Assembly (NCBI GenBank): GCA_013339765.2
Contig: CM023449.1
Location: 40,562,528 to 40,626,527 of the forward strand
Direction: 5' to 3'
Length of the DNA stretch: 64,000 bases
DNA from: Haemaphysalis longicornis
Taxonomy: Eukaryota > Arthropoda > Arachnida > Ixodida > Ixodidae
The notes beneath the pieces were generated by a model. It saw only the letters and a program-made list of their open reading frames with translations. It ran no database searches and had not been told where the DNA came from. Positions 43,526-57,100 of the stretch are shown here, one piece after another; the first letter of the stretch is position 1, and each line of letters begins with the position of its first letter. The position numbers were made by a program, and so were the translations under genes.

Positions 43526-45096
43526 TTTTATTTGACAACTGCAAATTCATACAGGTGCCAGGGGGCAGACAAAAAGCCTGCGATACGCGGCTTGACAAAA
43601 GTCTGCACCCCCTTAATAGTAATACATTGCTGCATCATGTAGCAAGATAGAAAGAGAAAGATGGAAAAAAAGAGTGATGGAAAAGAGAGAGAGGAAACAG
43701 ATAAAACAGAACATAGAGAAAAAAAAAACAAATAAAAGTAAAGCAAATGGCAACAAGAATTGTGTCGATCTGGTTATTATACTATGTTTAGAATAAGAGA
43801 ATGGGGCAATGCACAACTGGAGCATTGCAAAATTGTTTGAACACATTTTGTACATAATGCTAGTCAGGCGAAATATGAAATAATACACTATAACACATCG
43901 AAAAATTGTATGATCAGAAATACAGGTGAAGTTCATACAGGCAACGCTGAAGTTTTACGTTCAAAGTTATAGCGAATTCAGTAACAATGGTAACGAATAG
44001 CTCAACATCTGGGTGCCATAGTTAGTACGTGCGTGCGGTATATACCAAGTTTCATTACGGCATGTCTCATAACAGGGATGGTTTCGAGTTAGATTAGATA
44101 GTTTCGTGATGAACGCGTTGTTATATTTTATTCCAAGATTATATCTTTTCGTAAGTATGTAGGTATATAAATCCGGAGCAGCGCGAATACCCAGCTTCTG
44201 GAAAAGCGGTTTTGTGTGAGCATCATATGATCAATTGCAGATAGCACGAACGGCTTTCTTTTGTAATAAGTGTATTTTATTGATATTTGACGCAGTAGTA
44301 TTTCCCCAGACCAGCAAGCAGTAGTTCAGGTGCGAAAGAAAAAGAGAATTGCAGATAAGTAGCTTTATATTGGTGGGTAGTAGGAAACGCAACTTGGTGA
44401 GTGCACCGACAGTTCGCGATAATGTGTTAGCGAGAGAATCGACGTGCTTATTCCACAATAAGTGTTCGTCAAAGATCACGCCAAGACTTCGAAATGCAGT
44501 GACGATTTCTACTTCAGACGTTCCAATCGTGAGGCCAACGTTAACACTCACAGTCTGGTTTTTTGGTTTGAAGAGTACCGCCTTGGTTTTATTAGTGTTA
44601 ATTGTTAGGGAGTTGAATGTGCTCCGCTTGTTTAGTTTATTTAATACATCGTTAGCATGAACAATAAGACTAGTAGCATCGTTCGAACAGAAGAGTAATG
44701 TAGTGTCATCCGCATAGATTACATATTTGGTAGAATGGTCAATTCCGACTAGGTCATTTATATACATATTAAATAGGAGGGAACCGAGAATGCTTCCCTG
44801 CGGTACACCACATTGCATACTCACCATGTCAGACATTTGGCCATTTATAATTACCTTTTGTCAACGGAATTTCAGATAGCTACTCAATAGATCTAAAAAT
44901 ATCCCTTCAAGACTTCAGAATGACAGAATAGTTTTCTTCAAATGTTTTTCAGCAGAGGCAAGGTAAGGCTATAAGTACAAAACCTGTGTTATAGACAAGG
45001 GTACAAGTTGGCAACAGTAGACCCTCTGTATAAGGCACCCTCTGTACAAGTTGGCACCAGTAGTTCCCCGATACCATCGGCAGTGGCTTGTACATA

Positions 45097-45138
<42 letters not shown>

Positions 45139-48100
45139 GGGGTTTTCAAGTGCTGAAGCTACACCTGAGTGGTGAGATGCGTGGAAGTAAGGGCTCCGGA
45201 TTAATTTTGACCACCTGGGGATCTTTCACACGCTCCAGAATCTTGACACTGACACGCAGGTGTTTTCGCTTTTCGCCGCCACCTGAAATGCAGCCACCTA
45301 GGTCAGAACCAAACCGGCGCCCTTGGACTCAGCAGCACAACACCTTAGCCACTGAGCCACCATGGCAGGTGCTGGTACATTGTGATTACTAGCCAAAACA
45401 GCATACTGCAGAGTTGCGCAATGGGCCCCACTCACTGTAGTCACATCATCATCTCGTACATAGATGTCCATTACGATGAAAAGTACAGTGCAGTCTCTTT
45501 GACTGACCAGTGGACTGCTGGACAGGCCAGGTGACTGATACGTTGACTGGCGAGCCAACTGCGAAATGCATCAAATAAACAATTGCCATGATCTTTCACA
45601 TTTACCCCGCTGTAGGATGCAGAGTACTTTGCAAGCTTACAAAGTGCTCTAAAAGCAATGAACATTTGAGGTACATTTTGTGCTCCTTTAGGATGATGTA
45701 GGCAACTAACCAAAGCAAAAGGTTGAGGCTTATTAAACTGGTAATTCTCAAATGGAATGGCAAGGACGATTCCCACCGGTTTCAACCGATTCTTTTTCTG
45801 GGGATTAGTTCACCCTGTCACTGCAACTCCACATCAATCGAGCATTTTCTGCACATTTGAATCGATCATTTTTTGTTAGCTCTCCACTTAATTGCTGCTG
45901 CAGCAGCAGGGCATGACACAGGCATCGTGAATGATGCCGTGACCGGAAGTGACATCGCCAACGGCGTCACACTCTGTCATACTGTCGTACTGGCCGTAAC
46001 AGGCATGTTTCTAGCAGATGACCTTGAAGCGGCCTTGTCACATCTATTTCAGAACCAAGATTTTGCGAACGCAAGTTGATAGTGCCTCTAAGCGTGAACT
46101 TGCCGTGTGAAAGAAAGGCTTTGCGATGGTGAATAGTTGGCCTGATTGCTGTGGAATGCTCTGGGGGAGGAGGCAAGCAGGAGTGTTTGCAAAAATTTGA
46201 AAATGTTAAAAACAGAGAGCCAGTAGTGAAAATAAAAACAGCAGCACAGCCCCCAGTTGTCTCGTTGTTTGGGACTTTCAGTTTTGTAAATGCACCAGCC
46301 TGCCCAGTTGCCAGGTTAGTTGGTGTTTGTTCTGGGTATGCCTATAGTTCTTAATTAACAAAGACCAAGTAAAGTCTGCAGTACATTTGGTAGGCACTTG
46401 AATAGACTTGGAAAGATCTAGATCTTTCTAGAACCGGTCATGGTGGCTCAGTGGCTAAGGCGTTGTGCTGCTGAGCACGAGGACGCGGTATCGATTCCCG
46501 GCTGGGGCCGCTTTTCTGATGGAAGCGAAAAGCATGAACGCCTGCGTGTTCGAGATTTCGGCGCACGTTAAAGATGCCCACATGGTCAAAAATTAATCCA
46601 AAACCCTCCACTACGGCGCGCCTCGTTGCCTGTGAAGCGTCGGCACGTTGAACCCCCACAAACAATCAATCAGTAGATCTTTCTTGCTTGAGAGAGTAAT
46701 GTACCATTGTGCAGCGCTCTTTGTCACTTCAAGGTTCTTTCATAGCAGCCCTGGCATTCTTTCGCTGAGTGCTTCCCAACGATGCAGCGCCGGTGTTTCT
46801 GAACCGCCCCCTCATCACCATCCTGGAGCAACTGGGTGTTCCCGGCCGAGTGTTCCTGGGCCTGCAGCAGAACATGGTGCTGCAGCTGTGCGACGCCTTC
46901 GTCAGCAACGAGACGGCGCTGAACGTGCTCTGCACCTACACCAACGCCAGCCTGCCCTTCCTCAAGCTGCACCTTCGAGGGATGGCCCTCAGTAGGGAGC
47001 CCTTCACCCGCTCCTTGCTGCTGGCCGTCTACAAGAGCATGATAGGCGAGTTAACGAGTTAACCCAACCCTAGCCCGCTGGAAAACAAAAAAAGAATTCC
47101 TCGCGTATTGCTTGCACATTTTATGCAGGAAAGGCTGCACCAAAGCTACTCCTCAAGCACATACGATGTAGACAGAAAAAGCGTATATTTAGCAAGTAGA
47201 ATACACTGATAGCAAGGCGAAAGTCGCAATTCACTGAGTGTCACTGCTCTCGCTAGAGCTATCACTTGAGCCGCAGTCCTCACTGTTGTACACAAGGTCA
47301 TCTTCATCGCACAACGCGCATTGTTGTGCTGCACTAATGGAAAAACCCCGCGTATTATCGCACCCCTACTTTGCCACTGAAATTTCCGAATTTTTTGGTG
47401 CGGGTTATACGCGCGAAAATGCGATATTTTTCACTTGATATCTCTGAAATTTGGGTGGGCGTTCTTTCGGAGCTTTACGGTAACACAAAAATTTTGTGTG
47501 AGTACTACGCTCAGAGGCTGAGCGCTGAGGGCAGAGTTGCTGTGCCCTGGATAACCAGACTAGCACTGTCAGTCCTGCCAACGTGGCAATGTTTTAGCAA
47601 AACGGCAAAATTTCGCCCATCTTGGCTTGTTATGCGAGCAAGTATGGGGTCTGGAACTTCCCCCCGCTCTCTTCCAGTCGGCCTGCAGGAGAAGAGCCGC
47701 ATAGCCATTCCTGTGGACAGTGGCCGCAACATGCTGGGTGTCCTGGACGAAACGGGGACCCTCGAGTACGGCCAGGTGTTCGTTCAGTACACGGCCATGG
47801 GCGCACGCCATGGTGTCGGCGCTTGCCAGAACGGTGCCGGTGACACTTCGGTGTCCAACACCAAGGTCCTCACAGGTATGTTCCTAACATCAAGCTTTCC
47901 CTATACAAGGTACAGTTGAGTGTTCCATATGAAGGGTTGGGGCTTTGCCCTCGGCGACGGATACCATATTCATTCGGTTATAAGGCAGTCACGATTATCA
48001 CGCGAGGGTGCAGTTTGGAGGGAAAAAAAATCGCCATATAATATATATATACTGAGCTTCGAAGATAAGGTGGGGTATGACTTTGAGACTATAGATTTTG

Positions 48101-51100
48101 GGAAAAAACCTCGTCCTATATTCGAATAAATACGGTAGTTTGAGGAGCAGTGTGGGGTTAGCTTGGGGTTATTGGGTCCATGTCGTAAGGGTCGAACATT
48201 TTTTGGACACAGTTTAGTCTCCTGCAGTTGAAGAGCCACTGTAGCTGGACGTAAATAGCAGATGGACGCATTTTCATTTCGAGTTAAAAAGTTCTGATTT
48301 TTTAATCTCACCATCTGCGCATCTTGTACCTTGTAGTAGCTACCTTTTTGCAAGATACTTAAACCTCCCTTTTTATCCAAATGTGTTTAACATTGCGTTG
48401 ATTTTCATTTTATTTCATTTCATTTATTATACCCTTAAAGGCCCGAAGGCATTACATAAGGGGAGGGTCGCGAAACATTGTTTACAAAAATACAAATGAA
48501 CCAAGATATTGTTAAAAACACAAAAACACACAAAAACAAAAGTTCAAAAGCACCAGAGTTCAAACGATTGGCTAAGTTAGGAACATCGCAAAATAAGTGT
48601 GACACAATTTTACAGAGTTAACAATAGGTAGAAGAAGCAAACACTGATTAGGTTCAACAATACATATTACACAAAATATGTGTTACAGCAGTAGAACTTG
48701 AAGGTTATCTTGGGTGATAATATTTTTTCTAGTTTATCTCTAAAACGTTTATTAAGCGCGCAGAACCGCGTCCCCGGGTAGCTCTTGCAGGCGATCGCGT
48801 ACTCTACGAAGACGCAGCTGCTTTTTAAGTGACCTAAACGTACTCTTTGCCTATAGACGTCAACATAAGTTTTTTTTTAAGGCGCGGAAAGGCGAAAAGA
48901 AGCGAAACAGAACCAAAACACTGCACGAGCCCTATCAGCCACGCAGCACAAATCCCGTCAACGCCGCGGAGAGCGGCGGCAGGCGGCGCAGCGATCGCAA
49001 AGCTCGAGGCGTATAGTTCTTGATTGACAAAGACTAAGTAAAGTCTGCAGTACATTTGGTGGGCACTTGAATAGACTTGGAAAGATCTAGATCTTTCTAG
49101 AACCGGCCATGGTGGCTCAGTGGCTAAGGCGTTGTGCTGCTGAGCACGAGGACGCGGTATCGATTCTTGGCTGCGGCCGCTTTTCTGATGGAAGCGAAAA
49201 GCATGAACGCCTGCGTGTTCGAGATTTCGGCGCATGTTAAAGATGCCCATGTGGTCAAAATTAATCCGGAGCACTCCACTACGGTGCGCCTCGTTGCCTG
49301 TGAAGCGTCGGCGTGTTGAACCCCACAAACAATCAATCAGTAGATCTTTCTTGCTTGAGAAAGTAATGTACCATTTTGCAGCACTCTTTGTCACTTCAAG
49401 GTTCTTTCGTAGCTGCCCTGCCATTCTCTCGCTGTGCTTCCCAACACTGCAGCGCCGGTGTTCCTGAACCGTCCCCTGATCACCATCCTGGAGCAGCTGG
49501 GTGTTCCCGGCCGAGTGTTCCTGGGCCTTCAGCAGAACATGGTGCTGCAGCTGTGCGACGCCTTCGTCAGCAACGAGACGGCGCTGAATGTGCTCTGCAC
49601 CTACACCAACGCCAGCCTGCCCTTCCTCAAGCTGCACCTTCGAGGGATGGCCCTCAGTCGGGAGCCCTTCACCAGCTCCTTGCTGCTGGCTGTCTACAAG
49701 AGCATGATAGGCGAGTTAACGAGTTAACCCAACCCTAGCCCGCTGGAAAACAAAAATAGAATTCCTCGCGTATTGCCCGCACATTTTATCCAGGAAAGGC
49801 TGCACCAAAGCTACTCCTCAAGCACATACGATGTAGACAGAAAAAGCGTATATTTAACAAGTAGAATACACTGATAGCAAGGCGAAAGTCGCAATTCACT
49901 GAGTGTCACTGCTCTCGCTAGAGCTATCACTTGAGCCGCAGTCCTCACTGTTGTACACAAGGTCATCTTCATCGCACAACGCGCATTGCCGTGCTGCACT
50001 AATGGAAAAACCCGGCGTATTATTCGCGCCCCTACTTTGCCATTAAAATTTCCACATTTTTTGGTGCAGGTTATACGCGCGAAAATACGATATTTTTCAC
50101 TTGATATCTCTGAAATTTGGGTGGGCGTTCTTTCGGAGCTTTACGGTAACACAAAAACTTTGCGTCAGTACTATGCTCAGAGGCTGAGTGCTGGCTTTCA
50201 GTGCAGTTGCTGTGCCCTGGAAAACCAGACAAACAACGTCAGTCCTTCCAACGTGGCAATGTTTTAGCAAAACGGCAAAATTTCGCCCATCTTGGCTTGT
50301 TATGCGAGCAAGTATGGGGTCTGGAACTTCCCCCCGCTCCCTTCCAGTCGGCCTGCAGGAGAAGAGCCGCATAGCCATTCCTGTGGACAGTGGCCGCAAC
50401 ATGCTGGGTGTCCTGGACGAAACGGGGACCCTCGAGTACGGCCAGGTGTTCGTTCAGTACACGGCCATGGGCGCACGCCACGGTGTCGGCGCTTGCCAGA
50501 ACGGTGCCGGTGACACTTCGGTGTCTAACACCAAGGTCCTCACAGGTATGTTTCTAACATCAAGCTTTTTCTGATTATAAGACAAGGGTGCAGTTTGGAG
50601 AGAGAAAAAAATCGCCACATAATATACCGTAAAAACCCGCGTATAATACGAGGTTTTTTTCCAAATTTTACTATGTAAAATTTGTGCCTCGTATTATATG
50701 TGGATCCCAAAGTTTTCAGCCGAAAATGTGCACTTTCGGTTTCGGTTTCAGCGGAGGGTGCGCCATCTTGCGATGGCGTTAGCTGGCTGCTGCTTCTCTC
50801 AGTCGGCGCTATTTTGATTGTTTTGACCACGCGAAGGGTCGGGACGTTCACCGAAAGTCTATCACGATGGCGGGTACATGAAGGCAGTATTCGGCTGCAA
50901 TTAAAAGAAACGTTATTTTATGTACCAAGACCATCAGGAATTGCGCCGCAGGACGGCAGTTCGGCGTCACCGAAGGCAGCATTTGCAGGTGGAGAAAGCA
51001 ACTGATGGCCTGGAGCACTGTTGGGGTTCCCGTCAGTGCTCGTGTTGGACGCCTTTCGCTGCTACCTGGCCGATTCCGTGAAGAAGTTGTTGCGCGAACC

Positions 51101-54100
51101 CGGCACCGAACTCAATGTCATTCTAGGAGGAATGACATCCCAGCTGGAACCGCTAGACGTTTGCATCAACAAGCTTTTCAAAGACTGCATCAGGTCCAGC
51201 TACCAAGAGTGGATAAGGTCAGGAGACCCGTAAGTGACAGCTACCGGATGGCTGACGCGGGCTTCTCCAGCGGTGCTTTGTGGCTGTATCGCGGATACGT
51301 GCGCCAGCATCTCAGAGGAGCTCGTCAGTCGCTATTTTTTAAGAAATGCGGCATCTCGAACGCCCTTGATGGCACTGAGGGCCACTTTGTGTGGGAAGAC
51401 ATTTCCGACAAGGTTACTTCAGGAGACAGTGGCAGCGAACCTGACGATGACTGAGCGGACGTCGGGAGACAGTGCCAGCGAAAACTGACAATGACTGAAC
51501 GGTAACTGCAGTGCAAATAAATGTTTTCTGTGCTTTTTACCCCGCATATGTGGATGAAAACTTTTTTTCTGATTTTGCTGTCCCCGAATTACACCTCGTA
51601 TTATACGCGGGTCCGTATTATACGCGGGTTTTTACGGTATATACTGCGCTTCGAATGTAAGACGGGGTAGGACTTTGAGACTATGGATTTTGTAAAAAAA
51701 AAACCTCGCCTTATATTCGAATAAACACGGTAGTTTGAGGAGCAGTGTGTGGTTAGCTGGGTGGGTTATTGGGTCCATGTTGTAAGGGCCGAACATTTTT
51801 TGGACACAGTATAGTCTCCTGCAGTTGAAGAGCCACTGTAGCTGGACATAAATAGCAGATAGATGCATATATTCATTTAGAGTTAAAAAGTTCTGATTTT
51901 TTAATCTCACCATCTGCGCATCTTGTACCTTGTAGTAGCTACCTTTTCACAAGATACTTTAAACCTTTCTTTTTATCCAAATATGGTTAACATTGCGCTG
52001 ATTTTATGCTGTATGTGGCAATAATTAGCCTTTTCACAGTGGTGAGCATGAATTACGCGGTCTGGTCGGCTACATCCAACCAGTGCTTTTGATTTTGCTG
52101 GTGTTGACGTTTGAACATTTTTGTTTTTTTTTTGTATAAGGCTCTTGGAGCAGCCCTGTTTATAGCTACACAACCATGTGCACGTATAAATTCTGGAATA
52201 GTGCCATCGGGTAACTGGAAAATTGAAATTTGTAATTGAAAATTGAAATTGCCCAACAGAGCAGTGGCATGGTAGCTTAAATAAAAAAAAATGAGGGCTT
52301 GCTTGCACCTGGAATTCAGTGAAATGCCCGAAAAGTTGAGGCGTACCCACTTCCAGGCAACTCTTTTCGGGAATTGGCCACATTTTTTTCCCCCTCCATA
52401 TTTTATCTGCCAATGAGCAAACTTTTCTCTGCCGGACGCGATGTTTTCACACCCTCACAAAAGCATAAATGGGCCCATCGTGACCACCAGCAGTTTGGTG
52501 GCAGCAAAAAAATCCCGCGCCATCTCCACTAACGTGAAACCTGGGGAGGGGCGAAGCACGCAGTGTATAAATGTATTCGTGGCACCTTGGCGTTTTTGCC
52601 AACGGAGATAAAGCCGTTGGGGGGTAGAGGTGTACATCTTTGCTGCAAAAGTCTCTTGTCTTTGAAGCACGAAGCTCTCTAGCACAAGGTGTAAGCGAGT
52701 GTCCCGGAGTTTTTAGGGGCGAAGCTCCTAAAGCCATGGGTCTGTCCATCCCTTGTGTCTCGTGGCACGTGACCGCCGCATGCTTTCGGAGATGTCGCAA
52801 AGTGGGCCGCGTTGCACGCGCAAGAACCGGCTGCAACCGGCAGCGCGAACTCGGCACCGGGAGCGCGAGCTTGTCTGTGTTCGCCAACGGAGGCGCGAGC
52901 GTACGTGCACTGCGAGGGGGAGATCGCGCAAGAGATCACGCCACGAACGCAGGCAGTCGTTCTCGGAGATCGAACGAGATGCAAGGACCTTTGCTCGTTT
53001 CCTCTCGTCTTGTTCGGGCACAAGTTCGCCCTAAATAAAAGTTCTTTCTTTACCGTTGTGTCCCATCCTACGTGACAAATTGTGGTGGGGGTGCGGGGTA
53101 GTCCTCGATGGCGCGGGGTCTTTCACCAGGTCTGGGCCTGGGAGCATTGACTCCGAAAATAAAAGTTGATTTGTACAATGTACGCACACAGCCTTACGTC
53201 TTTCTTAATGATGTAATGGGCGAACTTTCACGGGAGAGTTACGGTTACCGATGATCTCCCCTCTCGAGCTTTGCCCCACTTATCATCATTCATTCCGTGG
53301 ATATGGCGTGATTTTTTTTTAGTATGCGTTGCGAAGCGCTCCAGCGCGGGGCTTAAACAAGTTTACCGGTCTTTTAGTACCACGACTACATGAGGTGAAT
53401 GACGATTACGATGACGACAGGAGACGCCAACAGCCCCAGCCCCTAAGGGGCTTCACCCCTAAAACAGCAAAAGGCACAAATTGGTCGGGGAACCAATTAA
53501 CTGAACGTTTTCTCAGCTAGTACCTCGATACGTGACTGCGTGAAATACACCCCGCTCTGGTGGGGTGCAGGCACGGTGCTGGTGACCAAGTGCCCCTGCC
53601 TCCACCCCGGTGACGTGCGCAAGTTTTGAGGCAGTGGACGTGCCGGCCCTGCGCCACATACGGGACTGCATCGTCTTCCCAGCCAAGGGGCCCCGCCCAC
53701 ATCCGAACGAGATGGCCGGTATGCCTGCCCAGTTTATTCTCCGCCATTGTCCTTTGTCATCGATGGAGGGATGGATGAACCACGAGTCGCTCTTCACAAC
53801 AGGCAGCGGGCGCATGTGTGGATAGTGGAGGGTGATAGCACGCTCCACTATCACTGTGTTGTAAACAGTTTATTTGGAAGTCGAGTCTCGTTAATTCGAA
53901 CTCGAAGTGGGCCGAAAATTTGTTTCGAAGTAAAAGAAGTTTTGCATTAATGAGACCAATTTAAAATACAACACGCAACTTTGCTGGGACCGCAGCGTCA
54001 GTTCGAATAAACTGGAAGTTTGAATTAAGCGAGTTCGAATTAATGAGGTTCGACTGTACTGCATTTTTTAATTGTCAGCTGTTTGTGCTGTCTTAATGCT

Positions 54101-57100
54101 TGATCACTATGGCCGCAATGCACGTTGTCTTGGGAATATGGTTTCTTGTTCTAAAGTGAATGGGGGTTCACTTCAAATAATTGTAATAGCTGCAAAAAAT
54201 TAAAGAAAGGAAGTAGTAGCTGGCCGGTGCCGTGAACGCGGCAGCGCGAACTCAACTGGCCACTTATTTTCGCTGCAAGACACTGATTATCTTCATTGAC
54301 AAAGAGCAAAGCAATTCTCAAGATCCAGGTTGGTCACGCCCTTGGCAGTAGCGCAACGAAGATTTTTTAGCAGCGCGTCAAAATTTTGTTCTCATCCACA
54401 CCATTATCGCTTTCATCATCAAATGTTAGCAGGATATCCAGTCTGGTAGGGGGTGAGAAGTTGTGAAAACGGCTTATGTGGTAGCCTAACATGCCCATTA
54501 ACTGTACTACGATGGCCCCTGCTACTGTTATAGGTATGTTTCGAGGTCTAATGACATCAACCGGTTGATATTGCTTGGCCCGTGGTTTGGCTCAACATTG
54601 GAGTCACTAACATTGAGTACAAGCTTAGCAAAAGTGCCTATTAAGGTGGAATGGCCAATAATGATGCCACTTAGTTGCTTTCAGAGCGAGCCCACAGCCA
54701 CCTCACGATATCAACACACTCAATTGGGGGGATTGGCCGTTGGTGGTGACTGCAGCCATGGGTGGCTCATGGCTCATTCACCAATTTCTGTTGGCAGCGA
54801 CGTCAACGCGCCCGCCCACAGATAAGCTTTCATGACTTAATGAGAAGTTATGCTCGCGCATTATTGCATTTTAAAAGGAAGGAAGGAAGGAAGATAATTA
54901 AGATACATGTAAGTTTGTAGAACGAGTGGAACAGCTGTGAAAAGTTATTACCGTATTTACACGATTCTAACGTGCCCTTGATTGTAACACGCAGGAAAGT
55001 TTACTTAAAACATTTTGAAAAAAAAAAAAAGTGTTCTGATGGAATTGAATCGTATATTTGAAGGCGTACATGTACACGGAGATGTTGCTGGCCACTTCGA
55101 AACCGCTTTTGACTTTGAGCACGATTGTAATGCGCACGCAAATTTAATTTGAAGGTTACTTTAGCAGAAAAAGGTGCGCGTTATAATTGTGCAAATGCGA
55201 TACATACTGTACTAGCACCCTCGATTTGTTGTCTCCAGAAAAAAAAAAAAAAGTGCAACCTTGCGTACAGGGTCAGACCTGGATGGAGATGAGTACATTG
55301 TGATCTGGGAGAAAGACCTCTACTTCCCGGGAGGCAACAGGACGCCTATGACATTCAGCGACACTTCAGTGGGGGCTCAGTCAACTGGAGACCTGGTCAG
55401 TGTTCACTCGTAGACAGACCTGTACTCTGGAGCACAAGCAATCCGCCCCATTTTCGTGCGAACATTTGTTTCTTGTACAGTCAGTGTTAGTATTGTTTGC
55501 CAGCAGGCTTCGTAAGATCTTCTATGCCTTGTATCTTGCTGCACAATCTTGAAGGAGCACTGACACGAAAATTTTATGCTTCACTTTTATTGCTTTTATC
55601 GATGCTTTAATGGTCTGGCAAACCTGAAACAGCACTTCAAATACTTCAGTGTGTGATAGTTAATTACATTGAACGGCCTGAAAATCATTTGTTTCGAATT
55701 CCTGCGCTTTCATCCCGAATGGCGCATATGACAGAATCCTGGCCTGACCTCACCACTTTGTGCGGATGTCACCGGCACCCGCTTGAAGGGGTGTTGCGCC
55801 CACTCGCCGCTCGTGGGGCTGCGTGCGTGAAGTGACGTCACCAGTTTTTGACGTGCGCTGTCGCGTCACTTCTTTTGGCTTCACGGGGTGATGTCACGCT
55901 GATGTCCATTTGCTGAGTGCCGCTCCGCGCGCTGCTCCGTTGGCGCAATAAATGAGATCCAATTGAACTATGTTCTTCGCGTCTCAGGGCACTCATATTT
56001 CAGCCAGGGTATTCTGTTGAGTGAAGGAAGCGAACTGTGCAATAATATTAACGCCGAAAATTGCTGTCAGTGCTCCTTTAAAGGGGGGACCCTGCAACAC
56101 TTTCCATCGACTACTCACTTTTTTTTTCTTTTTTTTTTTTTTTGAGTAAAGTTTATTGTCTCAAGAAAAAGTGATACCTAAAAAAATGCTTTTTTGAGCA
56201 ATTTTTTGGTCCCGAAGACCCAGGTGCCCTTAATGTCTCCATTATTTGTTCGGCGTTTGCCGTAAAATTGGTATCATTGTTACCAGGACACAACTATCTT
56301 TCTGACGAAGCAAGCAAACTTGTGTTTTGTCCTAAGGCCCCTTTAATAACGTTGTGGAATCCTGGAGATCTGTGTTTACTGTGCCAAATAGAGTTTTGTG
56401 CAGAGTTCTAGGCAATGTGTAGCTACCAAAGATTGCAATTTCAGATTTAAATGGTTGCAGTGCTGTTATACCAGTGCCACATGTTCATGAAAAATGACAT
56501 TGAGTGGTTAAGGCCTTAAGATACGGAATGACATTATTTGGACGGGCCGTGCTACACACGAAAACGTAAAGGCATTGAGTGTGTTAGGCATGATGGTGAT
56601 AATGACCAAAAAGAGAACTGCACTCATATTTTAAAAGTTATGAAAAGTTATGGTTTTTTTTTTTTTTTTTTAAATGGTGTGAGCCGTTTCTAAAAGTGGC
56701 TTCAGCAGCTGCTGTCTCCTGCCAGCGGTAGCCAAATTCGAAAAATTCGATACGCGATGTTTTGCTTTGCCGCTGTTTTAGTGACCTTCGTCTTCTTCAG
56801 AACTTCGCCACCAAGAGTGCACAAAAAATTGTCTTATTTCAAGGTTCAGCTACATTTCCGCGTCAACACTGGTACTGAGAGTTTCGTTCCCCCCCCCTCC
56901 CCCTCCCTCATTTACATTTAGTGCACATCGCGTTCGAGAGTAGGCAGATTTATGGCGTTCGTGAAGGCGAATGAGTTGTATGGAACTCCTTAAACCAAAA
57001 ATGACATTAGAGCGAATGGCATTAGAGATTTTGCTTGTAGCAGCAAATTAGTGGCATTAAAACGTAAGGCATTAAGCACTTAATGTCATTTTTCGTGTAC

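Larger units (their letters stand above)
46343..48405 (+). repeat. Segmental duplication, copy 1 (carries RdRP exons 4a and 5a)
   Basis: The segment from TATAGTTCTT to GCATTGCG-TTGATTTT is repeated at 49012-52005 in the same orientation. Both copies carry a SINE, two exons and the same MITE-derived intron text. Copy 1 lacks the pogo-like insertion of copy 2 and has a longer stretch at 47910-48000. Confidence 0.9.
49012..52005 (+). repeat. Segmental duplication, copy 2 (carries RdRP exons 4b and 5b)
   Basis: Begins with TATAGTTCTTGATTGACAAA and ends GCATTGCGCTGATTTT. Without the 1,011-bp pogo-like insertion and its extra TA it is about 1,980 bp, close to the 2,063 bp of copy 1. Exons are nearly identical and introns differ slightly, which suggests a recent event. 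Confidence 0.9.

Noticed and set aside
46434..46520. Functional tRNA gene
   Set aside because: A and B boxes are clear, but the sequence continues into the SINE body and recurs at 45.3 and 49.1 kb with the same body and tail.
52679..53038. Overlapping 90-146-codon frames on both strands
   Set aside because: They fall inside the nested GC-rich insertion of a dispersed repeat and look like composition effects.
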